A stretch of DNA of 64,000 bases from Polytrichum commune (GCA_950295325.1 OX485803.1:23128001-23192000), one strand, 5' to 3'. Counted from the first letter of the stretch, positions 50,701 through 62,296 are shown. Made by a program: numbers and translations. Notes: generated by a model from the sequence alone, not told the origin.

Positions 50701-51984
50701 ATGCATCAGTACAGAGGAACTACACATCGTGTATGGGATGCTGAAGAGGATGCAACCATGAACGATGAGATTCTTCGTTGCAACTCACAACAAAAGCGAA
50801 AGATGTCCGACGAATTCCGCAACTCTGCGCACGCTTTTGTTTTGGACAATGCGTCGTCATTGGAGCGTTGCAGAGAGTTAGTGGAACCCATACTTACTTT
50901 ACTTCAAGCCTCGATGATATATACTGTCACCCAATGCAAAATACCTGTGCCATGTCAACTGTGACATGCAGCAGTGCATGAGGATGTGTTGGACATGATG
51001 TCCCAAATGACATTCTTTCTGAGATATACACGTCACATGTGATATTGCAGATGATGGCCATCACACTTTTGCATCACCTTTATATACATGCAAGGGCCAT
51101 TTCTAACCACAATTTAATGGCACACAACCTTGTGCAGGGAGTTTAGGGTAGCTAGAGTTTCGCGTTGGGAAGAGAGGGAGGCCTTTCGGAAAATGTGTCG
51201 CCGCCGGCATCCAACTTTGGCAGTGCGGTATCCATTGGAACTACACGATCTTCCTCCCTTTGCAACATGGTTGACGTCGCGTCTGTCACGTCAGCGTTCC
51301 TCCGGCGAAGTTGTGGACGTCGATGTTGCGCAATACGCGCAACCTCCCGAGCGATATGCAATCTCACACCGGAAAATGTATGCGTTTGGCATGCACTTCC
51401 GAGTACGAAGTGCTGAGGGTGGCCTCGTCACGCGCGATTCATGTGTGGTGGCCTCATTTACACGACAAATACCATGGGGCTTGAGAAATGGGCGACCCAT
51501 AGAGACAACTGAGGAGTATGTGGGCTACATCGAAGAGATCTTGGACCTAGACTACCGAAATCATTGCACCACTGTGCTAGTGTGCGATTGGATTCGTCCA
51601 AGTGCAGATCCTCGACACCCTAACATCACACGGAATCAATATGGTTTCACCGTTGCGAACTTCAACCGCATGGATGGCAAAGTGCACTCAAACTCTTTTG
51701 CATTTCCATTGCATTGTCAACAAGTTTTTTTCTCCAATGACCCGACGAGGCCAGGATGGAAGGTTGTATGTCGCACGGACGTGAGGGGTAGACGTGGGCA
51801 ACTACAAACCAACCAGACCTTACCGCGCATAATCGATGTCGGCCACGATGCTGACTTTGTGGGTTTACAACCACAAATGCAAGATGTAGAGCCCACTAGA
51901 GAGCCCGCAACGGACGGCGGCATGCACATCCCAGCCTCGTTGGATGTTCGTGGGGAAGAAGAAAACGAAGGAACACAGTATTAG
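47729..51984 (+). pseudogene. tnp2: CACTA transposase, TNP2 family, with one in-frame TAG stop
   Basis: This is the catalytic transposase of CACTA elements, acting in the nucleus on the element's ends. Exon 1 (47729-49486) has a Cys-rich N-terminal part (FRCLCKDCKGG), the CPNGCILY/CPKC finger and the TNP2 core: ALDGVNPFKLNNTNWSTWPV, KKSPSSSNIDVFIRPL, WTISDFPAFGLISG and YPCCGLNTD. Exon 2 (49716-50063) has HILDVMHCEKNLCENLLKT and LGIREEIW and ends YHVLMQQ. Exon 3 starts at 50323 (ILPVAIRNLL) with the DUF4218 part, FPPTFMNVMTHLPVHLVEQL and GPVHCRWMYPIERYMKTLK. The last exon, from about 51137, has the DUF4216 part (VLVCDWIRPSAD, QYGFTVANFNRM, QQVFFSNDPTRPGWKVV). A TAG at 49830-49832 interrupts exon 2 (GSKVDA-stop-DLGIREE). 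The intron after 50063 uses a GC donor. The donor of exon 3 could not be placed. Confidence 0.9.
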
Positions 51985-53078
51985 TGGTTACAACCCAAAG
52001 CACCTACAGCAACGTCACATCACACATGGCATGCAATGTATAAGGTTGCGTCACAAGGGACGCCTTGCTGGAGAGGAACCGACTGTCAAGGCTGATGTCT
52101 ACTCGGGTGTCCGCGGAGACGTCCTTTGTGTTCAAACAGACGGATGGTCATAATTTTCTAGGCACTAAGATTTTCCAGTAGCAGTTGCTCGTCTATATGT
52201 GGAATGTGGCCACGAGATCCAACGTGGGCACTCCCACGTTTGGCGCATGTATTTTTGGAATTGTGAGAGCAATGAAGTGCCATATTTTGCTTGCAAAAGT
52301 CTTCCCTTGATTTCCTCGTGTCTAAATGTACAAATATATAACCTTTGAAATCCTTTGAAATCAAAATCAACATATGACAAACTAAATTATAAACAAGTGA
52401 ATGAGAAAACATTCCTTTTGTAGCAAAACTTGAAATTTCATAATTTTTCTATTTTAATCCAAAGGGCATTTTTCCACTTTAATTAATTATTCGGCTAACA
52501 TGTGTTGAACCAACTATATATGAACCTACGGTATGCAATTGTGGTCCCGCATGTCTACCTTATGGCAATTAGAGAATGACTCAACCACCCCCGTGTTTTT
52601 TGGCTCATCCGCTACAAATATTTGAACAGAATTCGGGAGAATAACATGCATGCCAAGAACCATATTGATGCACCGTGATAAATTTATGTGGCATTCCCTC
52701 AAATTTTTGGGAACAAGTTTGTCTTTTATAGCCAACCACACATAGTTGAACATTCTCCAACCTTTTTTTCCCGGGCAGCACTTTAAGTCTGCCCGCCGCA
52801 ACTTTATACATGCCGTGGATAGACCTGTGGGGATGACGTGGCGTTAGCGGCCTTACAAACGGCCCGACGCAGGACGTCAGCATGTTTTAAATGACATCCA
52901 CAAGAACATGGCTATCCTTCCTGACATCGCCATGTCATGGCCCATGATCTGTCATGTTTCACGCAACGTCCAATAAAATCTGCAATTCTGTGGGCGTTTA
53001 TTGCCGAACATAGTGACATCTCGGAAGACATCACTCGTTTCCCCAAAACGACCCCAAAAACGCGGGTTTCTTATAGTG
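51985..53078. other. Right subterminal region of the CACTA element
   Basis: This is the non-coding stretch from the transposase stop to the right terminal repeat. It mixes an AT-rich block (52300-52560) and a GC-rich block with TGACGTGGC, GGACGTCAGC and ACATCGCCATGTCATGG motifs near the end. Confidence 0.6.
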
Positions 53079-53160
53079 TGGAGAGTGTTCAATTGTGGAG
53101 GATAAGGGTTTGCACCACAGTCAATCATTTCTTAACAACAACAAAAAAAAAACAATTAAT

Positions 53161-53558
53161 ACACTAAATATTCTATTTAGTGTCATATGGTATTTTGTGT
53201 CATTGTGGTAATTTTTCTTATGACACTTCTTAGGAATAAGTTTACAAGTATTGTCATCCCAACGTACTTTTGGTTCATAAAATGTCAATTGTTGAAACAA
53301 TGTTTGGTGTGTTGTGTATCCCAACTTTTATGCTATGAAATATTGTCATGGTCAATTGAAATTTGGATGAAAAATCACTTTGTAAGTGTTAATATTTGCA
53401 ACATTGTAAATCTATATTGTTAATTTTTGTTTAAGGAGGAATGACAAATGTTGTTAGGTTTACACTTAGTGTTGGTGACACTACACTTGTGGTTTTACAA
53501 TTTGTCTTGAACAAGAGCAATAGAATTGTTGACACTAAATATAGTATTTAGTGTAGTA
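53161..53558 (+). mobile_element. MITE with palindromic CACTAAATA ends, copy A
   Basis: The left end ACACTAAATATTCTATTTAG and right end ACTAAATATAGTATTTAGTG are inverted relative to each other, and each is itself a short palindrome. Copy B at 55491-55886 is the same element in reverse orientation: shared interior GTGTCATATGGTATTT, TTTTTC-TATGACACTTCTTA and ATGTCAATTGTT. It is non-coding. Confidence 0.7.
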
Positions 53559-54111
53559 TGAGCCTGTGTTGTCCTGACCCTCTGCATCCCTTTAGTATGT
53601 TCAACAATATTTTCCTCTTGGATATTCAATATGAACACATGACAACTAATAGTAGTATGTTAAATAGCATCTTCTTCTTGCATACTAGTATATGAACATA
53701 TGACAATTGGCAATAGTATGTTCAATAACATAGGTATTATGCTTGCATATTAAGGTGTAAAAGTATCCTTGATAGCAACTCCAAAGTGTTGCTATGCTAC
53801 ATATCATACCATAAATACTCATGCACTTCAAAAAATTATGTTGAAAAACAATGTCATGTTGATTTTTAGCAATCATGACATTATTAGGCTTCTAGCAACC
53901 TACTTTAGACCATTCACCAATATTGTGTGTGGCAATAAACACCATAATCAATGCAATAGTAAAAATTTGTTTGTTTGGAAAAATAAAAGGCTTAACAAAA
54001 TAAGAATTAAGAGGTGATTTGGTGTGCTTTCTAAGGATGGGTTTTTCTTGAGCTCATGGTATGAATCCAAGAAAACTTGGGGTTCAAAACACACTTTTGT
54101 GGACCTTACAT
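53559..54111. other. Spacer, no gene recognised
   Basis: AT-rich, with the repeated phrases AGTATGTT-AATA-CAT and ATATGAACA(C/T)ATGACAA at about 53596-53735, which form a weak tandem repeat. No gene was seen. Confidence 0.4.
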
Positions 54112-54114
54112 TTA

Positions 54115-55062
54115 GGGCCACTTCATACATGAGACTAAGGGGCGGTTTACACTATGGACCATGAAGTCATCCCACGGCCGTCTAAGCGATGTGATTGGAC
54201 GTTGAAGTCGTCCCGGGACGACTTGGGTTTACACCAAGGAAAAAATGGCAGAGTGACCACGGAGGTTGAGGTCCACAAAATATTATTTTTTAAGCCTACT
54301 CTATCCACTGCCATGGTCCAACGGGTTTTCCATTGGGACAAGCAAAAGAGGTGGTCCGGGAAAAAGAGCAAGGGCCCATGTCAAAAAAAATGCCATTTTA
54401 AGCCTTTTTGGTGCATGGTCATTCTTCATGGTCCACATTCGGTTTACACCTAGTGAAGGGCCCATGAACCATGAAAACTAATATTTTAGTAACTCGGACC
54501 ATGGAAGTCGTCCCATGAAGTCGTCCCACGCAAAATAGGCCTCTTACGTGGGACGACTTCATGGTCCATAGTGTAAACCGCCCCTAAGAGCCAGTGCCCA
54601 TTACACTTCAAGCACTCTCACTGATGGAAAAGACGGAGTTGGTCCAAGTTCGCTTCACACTACGCTTGAGGGACCAACGGAGTATGTGAATGCAAGATGG
54701 ATGTAAAGTTTGCATGGATTCCTACACAACATCGAGTGGATCGTGTTTCATGGCCACTTGGATTATTTTCAAAAAACCACCTCTTGGAGATAGGCCTAAC
54801 ACAAAACCAGGATACCATGGCACTCCAATGTGCACAACTGCTGATTTATTCAATTTTATCATGTGTGAGGACCCGCATGAATAGAAGTTCATTGAAATAG
54901 CATTTGGTTGAGGGCCTGATCACATATGGCTTCACACTGCACTCGAGGATTTGTGACCCCACTACATGATTTTGGAGGTGTCTTGGGATGGCCTTTGAAC
55001 ACTTTCTTTTGGTCTCTCACAATTTCATGGTCATGGCTCTTGGCTCGTGTGTGAAGTGGCCC
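54115..55062. mobile_element. Tourist-like (PIF/Harbinger) MITE, copy 2, with nested insertion
   Basis: The ends GGGCCACTTCATACATGAG and CTCGTGTGTGAAGTGGCCC are inverted and are flanked on both sides by TTA (54112-54114 and 55063-55065). It is homologous to 19401-19915 over its whole length apart from an insertion at 54139-54584. It is non-coding. Confidence 0.85.
54139..54584. mobile_element. Tourist-like MITE nested in copy 2
   Basis: The left end GGGGCGGTTTACACTATGG and right end CCATAGTGTAAACCGCCCC are exact inverses and continue inward (ACCATGAAGTC-TCCCACG) to about 39 bp. TAA is duplicated at 54136-54138 and 54585-54587. The empty site is visible in copy 1 (GAGACTGAGAGCC near 19417), so the insertion into GAGACTAAGAGCC is exact. 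Confidence 0.9.
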
Positions 55063-55065
55063 TTA

Positions 55066-55490
55066 GACCCAAGCTTGAAGTTGGGTTTCTCAAATTAGGT
55101 GGAATGTTTTCTCAAGTTGGGGGTGTCAAGAATTGGCAAGATAGTGGTATCATATTGGTGCCACCTCATTTGTCCATACTTTGGACTCATACCCTCATGT
55201 GAACTCCTTGGGTCCTATTTTATGGCTCTCAAGCAGTAGGATCGTTGAACTTCATAGTATCTTTGGTCATGGACCATGATGTAAACATACCCTAACCTCC
55301 AAAGGCCCAAGCAAAATCTTCCCAAAATTACTTAAAGAAACTCACCACAATTTAGCAATTTAATTAAACAATAATTAAAACAAGACCTCTATCGATAGAT
55401 ACGACTATACATATGACTTTTTTTGCAAGGTAAGGGTTGGTCACACAAAATTCTGACCGTCTATTACAAGATTGTAACTTAAACATGTAC
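55066..55490. other. Spacer, no gene recognised
   Basis: Contains the dispersed segment shared with about 14390-14480 (GTGAACTCCTTGGGTC). No gene was seen. Confidence 0.45.
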
Positions 55491-55886
55491 ACTACACTAA
55501 ATACGATATTTAGTGTCATCAATTTTAATTGTCTTGCTCAAGACTAATTGTAAACTGCGGTATAGTGTCACCAACACTAAATGTTAACCCAACATTATTT
55601 GTCATCCCTTGTAAAATAAAATAAAATGAGGGGGGGGGGCGGGGGTAATAGATTTATTGTATTACAATTGTACTTAGCAAGTGATTTTTCATCCAAATGT
55701 CAATTATCCATGACAATATTTCATCACAAGTTACATACAAGAGAAGGTAGGGTTTTGGCCAATAGATGAACTCATCCATCATCCATGACAATATTTGTTC
55801 ACTTATTCATAAGAAGTGTCATCCAAAAAGTTACCATAATGACATTAAATACCATATGACACTAAATATGATATTTAGTATAGTAT
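55491..55886 (-). mobile_element. MITE with palindromic CACTAAATA ends, copy B (inverted)
   Basis: This is the reverse-orientation copy of 53161-53558. The ends are ACACTAAATACGATATTTAG and ACTAAATATGATATTTAGTA. It contains a G-run near 55630-55645. The two copies lie 1.9 kb apart and face each other. Confidence 0.7.
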
Positions 55887-56091
55887 GATCATATAGATGT
55901 GGCCTTTAGAAGTTAAATGTCACATCCTTGAAAGACAATGAGCAATGAACCCTAACATAATAATCATTGATCATATGCACGACATTATTAAGCAATGTGC
56001 ATTTGTTCAAGCATGCCCTAAGAATATAACCATGGATGTCGCAACTAGTGCACATTCAACTAACGCAAACTTCAACTATGTGGATATTGGA

Positions 56092-56302
56092 CATAACATT
56101 ACACAACTTTTTAGATGCATTCCATGGGACCATGTCTCACACAAGCATAATTCTCCTTCAATTTTGGGATTTCATGTTTACAAGGAGCACTCATGTTGTG
56201 TATTGTGAGTTTTTCAACAAAGAAACTATAAATTATTAAAATAAATTAGTCACAAACTCTTTATTTGAAAAGAAACCATCTGAAGATGCTTGGTAATGTT
56301 AT
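56092..56302. mobile_element. 211-bp MITE family copy
   Basis: It begins CATAACATTAC and ends GTAATGTTATA, inverted over 10 bases. It is the same length and content as 57617-57827 (GGGACCATGT, CAAGCATAATTC, GGAGCACTCATGTTGTGT). Just upstream, 55982-56060 resembles the left arm of the 20997 palindrome. Confidence 0.75.
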
Positions 56303-56624
56303 AAAGAGCTCTCGACTTAGTATAGTCCAAGTCACTGGAGATGAATCTACCACAAACCTATAAGGGTCAAGTTTTTATGCTAGATGGATGAGTGTACGCT
56401 CATATGTGATATTTTCCTCATGGCCTCTGCAATCACTACATTGTGCCACTTTAGAAGGCTTGAGAAGTTTGTTTTGTTTTTTGGGAATTAGACTAATTGG
56501 GATGTTTGAGGCATTGATAAATTATGAACACTCTAATGACGATGTTATAACTTATTAACATAGAATGTGCTCGAGAAGGTGTTGAGAGGGTAAAACAAAG
56601 GTGGTGAGTGGACCCGTTGTTAGA

Positions 56625-56645
56625 TAGATAGATAGATAGATAGAT
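56625..56645 (+). repeat. (GATA)n microsatellite
   Basis: Five uninterrupted GATA units. Confidence 0.9.
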
Positions 56646-56769
56646 GCAAATGTCGGCTTCACGAGGAAGCAGTCGTGACCATCTTTGCCTTCACAAGACC
56701 ATTATTACAAGAGATCAAACTTGTCACAAACACGTTGTAAAAGGTACACGTGCCTAGATTGAACATGAC

Positions 56770-56925
56770 AATAATATGGACACCTATGTTTGAGTGGTAT
56801 GTGGTCAGGTGTGGCTCCAAGAATGACTACCAAAATTAGACATGTGTTTATAAGAAATCAAATTGCGTGCTCAAAACATTATAGGTTCAACAGTCCGCAT
56901 AATTGGGAAGGCCTATATGACCGAT
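56770..56925 (+). repeat. Dispersed TTTGAGTGGTATGTGG family, partial copy
   Basis: Shares TTTGAGTGGTATGTGGTCAGG, AGACATGTG, GTGCTCAAAACAT and AATTGGGAAGGCCTATATGA with the SET/MYND-associated copies. Confidence 0.55.
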
Positions 56926-57616
56926 TCATGAGCATGAGAACCTCCATTTTCATAATGAATAAGATATTGATATGAGCTCAAAAATCATGAGGCAAATCGC
57001 TACTAACATACACAACTTGGGTTTTGCTAATTTTCTTACACTAATTGCGTACTTCATATCTATGAGAAGTGGGTGCAGAAAAGTGTCCATATGAGGCACA
57101 TCTACCTTATAAACTAAATCAATCACGTGCATCAAATCATGTGCATCAAATACCATTTGTATCTGATGCGGTTGACAAAATCAATTCTAGAAGATTATGT
57201 GGACCTCATTTACTTGGAAATTGTGAAAGTCAATACTTATAATCTCTTTGCATACTCCATGAATCAAACAAAATAGACTTGGATGTAGAGAAACACTAAC
57301 TTGGTACTATGACACCCGTGACAATAGTCGGTGTTCAACTCTTGTTATGTGGACTCTCAAAATATAATAGTTAAATGTTGAAAAAGTTGCGCATGGAGAC
57401 TTCAATTCAGATTGAGCTCCCAACATCCCACTATTACATTATGAGGGCCCGCATCGTTGAGTAATGTTATGCATGTACCACATAATATTTGTGTTTCTTC
57501 TTTTTCCCTCTTTCTTCTCGGTCCGTGAACTTCACCACGCTGACTGTCAATTGGAATGTCGGATGATGGAAATGCAAATTTTCGATAGGTTATATCAAGA
57601 CTGGCACTGAGTCCTC
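56926..57616. other. Spacer, no gene recognised
   Basis: No domain-bearing frame. A short GAGTAATGTTATGCATG near 57453-57469 resembles a MITE end. Confidence 0.4.
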
Positions 57617-57827
57617 CATAACATTACATGATTCCTTGGTTGTGTTATGTGGGACCAAGTATCGCATGAACACACATGTCCTTGAATTCCGGGATTCCCG
57701 TTTATGGGGAGCACTCATGTTGTGTGTTGTGAACTTTTCAACAAGCAGTTGTAAATTAACAAAGTATTTGAATCTCATCTTCTTTCTTTGAAATAACCTG
57801 TCATGTAGTTGGTTAAGTAATGTTATG
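57617..57827. mobile_element. 211-bp MITE, best-preserved ends
   Basis: The ends CATAACATTAC and GTAATGTTATG are perfect 11-bp inverses. Length is 211 bp, identical to the 56092 copy. No clear target duplication is visible. Confidence 0.8.
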
Positions 57828-58031
57828 ACGACTTTTCCAAGCATGTGAAGAACATTATGAGGTGAGATTGAACAAATGTTGGAAAAACTAGAGCTTGTTT
57901 TGAGTTTATTCTTTTCAATATTTAGGCATAGTAAGCACTCGTACATTCTTTTAAGATATATACCGGTCTTATATATTCGTTGGTTACGCATTTTTAGAAG
58001 GAAAACACAACAATCAATTCAATAGATCAAT

Positions 58032-58422
58032 CCCTAGGGCCCTGGGCTAGATCACGTCTTCATTCGGCTGGGCCCCGCCCTTCCCACGCCTCCTTCACTC
58101 CCCGGTCTTCCTGCCCACACCTGCGTGGGAACCCTTCCTCGTTGGGAACCAATGTGACAAAACCTGGTCAAAATTACAAATATTAAAGTTGACATCACTT
58201 TCATTATTCCCTTGTTAATTGATGGAGTTCCTTCACATGCCAAAGGAGCTCAAATGACTTAAGCGACCAAGCGCTTAATGACTTAAATGACTGGGTATTG
58301 TCACATTGGTTCCTAACATGAAAGAGTTCCCACACAAGTGCGAGCATAATGACCGAGCAGTGAAGGAGGCATGGGAGGGGCGGGGCCCAACCGAATGAAG
58401 ATGCAATCTAGCATCCCTAGGT
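58032..58422. mobile_element. Foldback element with about 125-bp inverted arms
   Basis: Arms 58032-58159 and 58299-58422 are imperfect reverse complements (CCCTAGG, CTTCATTCGG-TGGGCCCCGCC, CCTCCTTCACT, GGGAACC / GGTTCC, TGTGACA). They are GC-rich in an AT-rich setting. The spacer of about 140 bp is AT-rich and has no ORF. Confidence 0.75.
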
Positions 58423-58654
58423 CTATCAAGGACCCGAATTGGTGAAATGTCATTTGTAGTGGGTTTCATCTTTATGTTAATGTTGCACAAGTTGGAGTTT
58501 GCATTATATGAAAATGTAACAAGGGTAGTAGATATTATTGGTGTATACAATGCTTTAAAAGTTTTGTGTAAGTATTCCTTGTTAAGCTACACTATGTATG
58601 AAACAAACCATGAACATGAAGGGGGGAGGGGGACCTGCAATTTAATCACTTTCA

Positions 58655-59178
58655 GGGTCGCTTTACATCTAGAGGTCGGGCCAATTCGTTGCGTAAGAGG
58701 CTTGAAATCCTCACTTGTGATTGGCCAAAAGGTTAAAATGGGCCCCAACCCCTTTACACCTAGAGGCCGGGCCGATTTGGTGGTATGAATTTTTTAATCA
58801 AAAAATGCATGGTATGACACGGCCCGAGCTCGTTGAATTGGGTGCACCCAAAATGGAGGGCCAATTCTTGGCCTCAGGGCCAATGTCACTTTTCAATAAA
58901 AAAATATTTAAAAAATGAAACATGATTTTTAAGCAAACTATATCCATTGGATTATGTGGAAATATGAACAACTTTATGCTAGATCCGTTGGATTATGCTA
59001 GATTTATTGAATCAGCCTAGCTTCTTGGCCCTAAGGCCTTTACATATGGGAAAATTGGCCCCCATTATAATCTCATTATAATGTGTAGTTGAGACCGGCC
59101 TCCAACCCAAAAGGGGCTGAAATTTCATGCAATCGGCCTTAAGGGGAATTGACCCGGCCTCTAGGTGTAAAGCGGCCC
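58655..59178. mobile_element. Tourist-like (PIF/Harbinger) MITE
   Basis: The left end GGGTCGCTTTACATCTAGAG and right end CTCTAGGTGTAAAGCGGCCC are inverted over more than 30 bp. Flanks are TCA (58652-58654) and TTA (59179-59181). It is non-coding. Confidence 0.8.
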
Positions 59179-59181
59179 TTA

Positions 59182-61699
59182 CTCCTAATTGCCCCAAGAT
59201 GGTTTGGCTAAGAATGGATCAAGCTTTGAAATTGGGACTATTTAGGGGTGATCAAGTAACATTTAGTATCACATATTTCCATGGAGATGAGATTCATTAA
59301 CTCTTGACTTTTTATTTTATTCTATTTCATTTTGCTATCCATGTGTCATATGTTAGCATCTTATAATGGGCACAGGTTCCGATGTATCATTTGTGCACTT
59401 TTGCACAATTTTTATTTTGAGGCCCAAAAATGACAAGTTCTCTGTCAAATCAAGAAATCGGTGACACCTTATTGAGATTCTTCTTTGGAAGGTTACACTT
59501 ATCCACTCGAAGATTTTTTTTTTAAAATGATTCATTCCAATGTAATGGAGGATTTTATAAGAATCTTTCCATGTCAAAATCCTTAAAAGGGCCACGATGT
59601 CTTACTCTATTTTTGTGGACATCCGGTTTAAAAAATACAAAACGTAGGCGTTTGTACTACATGAACCCGTAAGGCTCTTGAAACAAATTCAAAGGTCTAT
59701 TTGGACACAAAGTATTTTGAAAATTACATCCCCAAAGTAGATGAGGTTTGGGACGGGACCTCTTTCCATGCATTAGGTTGGGGGGGGAGAGCAATGTCCT
59801 TGCACCAAGTGGTGTGCGAAAGCATGGTGGCTGGCTTGAGCTTGCAATTTCCATATTCAAAAGGTGGCTAGGGTAACCGTTATCTTGATTGCCTCTTTGC
59901 CTCTGATTGCCTCAAAACATTGAGATTGTTGTAGGCGCGGTGGAATATGTCATAGAGAGAGAGAGGGAGACAGACAGAGAGACGTCTGCCCTCTAGGGCT
60001 CCTCAATGTGAGGAAATATGGATATGACAATTAATGAAAAACTTTGATGAGCATGAGCAATAGTTTTTGATAAAAATAGAATTGCGAGCGCCAATATTTG
60101 CCACGATCTTCAAATTTTTTGACTCCTACTGTCAAAATTCTTGTTGGATTGTAGTACGATTTTTACAGTGTTTGTGTGTGTGTATGTTGAGAATGTGGAA
60201 GTACATAGGATTTTTGTTGAGACTGAATGTGGCCAATTCACTTAAATTGTTTTCACTCCTTTACTTGTATCCCTTGAATCCTAAATTCAAGAAGTTGCTT
60301 GTAGGTCGAATTAGGCAATATTTCATAAAGTTTGTAATTGTCAAGGCAAAGGAACGAGGAAATTTATTGATGTCAAGCGAAGGTTGCATGATCATCATTG
60401 CTTCGTGACTTTTATTTGGAATCTCTTTTTACAAACCCTAAGCTAACTTCAAATGACATGCACTTCTCGATAATCATTATGTGGGGATTATGGCAATGGA
60501 AGTAAAAGCATCTCCTACCTTCAAGAAATTCAAGGTTGCATGTTGAGGAGTCGAGAGTTTATGGCTACAAAATTTCCAACCCTAATGCAACACGTTGGAA
60601 GTTTGTTGAATTGAGCCACAAGCTTAGAGAGATTGTATGCATTGTGAAAGAGAAAGTACTTCATAAAGTTTGTAATAATCGAGACATATATTTGAGGAGG
60701 AGGCTTATAGTCCTTTCCTGAAATGCCGCCCTTTGAGGCGACCACATCACTTGCTAGTTAGGAGCTTCATTGACAATTGAAGGCATCCCAATTGCTTAGT
60801 AGTATCATGAAAAATCATGTTCAAATCTCGCAATATTCTTAATGTGCTCAATTGTCATTGCGCATTGTTTTATGATGTGGTAGTTGCAATAATTTTTGTA
60901 GTGATTTATTCTAAAGAAATTCAAATTGCAAGAATCAAATAAACAATGTGTCGAGGCATATTGTTGGTGACGATGACTTTGCCCTACTCGTTACTCAAAA
61001 CTTTTCATGACAAAACACTAGTCTCCGTGACATGTTTGTTTGTGGATTTTCTTTCGTAGAATATTTACAAAGGGGTGTGTTAGTGACGTGTCTGTATATG
61101 GGTTTCTTTTTTCCTAAAATATTTACCAAGGGATGCGCTATATTAATAAAAACACCCAAACAAGTAATAACATGCATAACATGTGGAAAAACACTATGAT
61201 AATGCTTGAAAACAATTAGACACAAAATGGATTTAAAAGACTCATACGATTCATTTGAAAGGCAACCGTCCCAAGGCAAAGTTTGTCAACCCTTGACTGG
61301 AATGCCCTTCACATTTGTACAAATTATTATCTTCTCATATTTCAATTGAGTCACAAACGGACACTTGGATGTAAATTATCGTAATTGTGTGCGTTTTTGC
61401 AATATACTTGATCAATATGAGTTTTGTTAAGACCTCGAAATCCCTCTCCGGGTCTCAAAAGTTAGGGTTTGATGTATATGACCCCACATGCATTTAGGGG
61501 TAGTATGTAAGATTGCACTCCAAAAATGTAATATAAAAGAAAATTCACATCGGTTCAAGAAGAAACTATCTTCTAACACACATGAATCAAGCTTAAATGG
61601 CCCTAGTGGGGTAGTATTCAAACCAAAAACCAAACATCCATAACCTTGAAAACAAACCCTCGAGGGTTGGCCTTAGCTGCATCATCGATTACCTTGAGC
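59182..61699. other. Spacer, no gene recognised
   Basis: Contains a (GA)n stretch near 59954-59983, the 60685-60760 copy of the short repeat at 10575, and a 113-codon plus frame at 60067 with no recognisable domain. Confidence 0.45.
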
Positions 61700-61702
61700 T
61701 AA

Positions 61703-62293
61703 GGGCCGCTTCACACTATGGCCGAAGGTTGAGAGGCTGTCGATTTCCACCAATCAGATTGTAAGAAACCAAGAATTCAGCCTTTTGACCCTTTAGATCA
61801 GAGGTCAAAGTCCGAAGGCCGTCGTTCTCCAAACTGCCTAGGTGGCAATACTTTTTGACCAAGGCAATAAACTCTTGACGAAAGTTTGGGTCGGACAGGA
61901 ATGGAAACCCAAACTATGGTCAAGACACTGTCCATTTTTTTCATAATTTGTTTTTATAAAAAAACTTACAAGATCTTGGCCGTTAGATTTGAGGGGTTGT
62001 TTTGGGCAGGGAATAAAGTGGGATGCTCTAAACAAATGGTATGGGTTTGGACTTTGGGCTTGGCCTTTGGAGGCTTTACATTGTGGCTATCCAAGTCGAG
62101 AGGCCGTGGGAGATCATGGCCAAAGGTTTGGGCTTTGGGTTTGACCTTTGGAGGCTTCACACTATGCCCAGCCGAAGGCTCCAATTCCTAAATTTTATTG
62201 ACATTTTCAACCCATTTTTTTGGACTCTCAACAAAGTTTGGCCATTCAATCCCATGGCCTCTCAACTTGCACGGCCATAGTGTGAAGCAACCC
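61703..62293. mobile_element. Tourist-like (PIF/Harbinger) MITE
   Basis: The left end GGGCCGCTTCACACTATGGC and right end GCCATAGTGTGAAGCAACCC are inverted. TAA is duplicated on both sides (61700-61702 and 62294-62296). Inside, the phrases TGGCCTTTGGAGGCTT-ACA and TGACCTTTGGAGGCTTCACA form a direct repeat. It is non-coding; open frames inside it are chance. Confidence 0.85.
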
Positions 62294-62296
62294 TAA

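Larger units (their letters stand above)
40640..53078. mobile_element. Complete CACTA (En/Spm) DNA transposon, 12,439 bp
   Basis: The left end is CACTATAAGAAAATCCTG and the right end, reversed, is CACTATAAGAAACCCGCG, so the first 12 bases are identical. The element is flanked by a 3-bp target duplication TGG at 40637-40639 and 53079-53081, as expected for CACTA elements. Inside are two divergent genes, a TNP2-type transposase on plus and a TnpA/Transposase_24-like gene on minus. Subterminal regions are rich in TGACGT and GACGTC-type motifs. The base composition (GC-richer) sets it apart from the flanks. Intact ends, a perfect target duplication and only three stop mutations indicate a rather recent insertion. 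Without both proteins it would now depend on helpers. Confidence 0.95.

Noticed and set aside
60067-60408. 113-codon plus-strand frame
   Set aside because: No recognisable domain, irregular composition, and not linked to any promoter or neighbouring exon.
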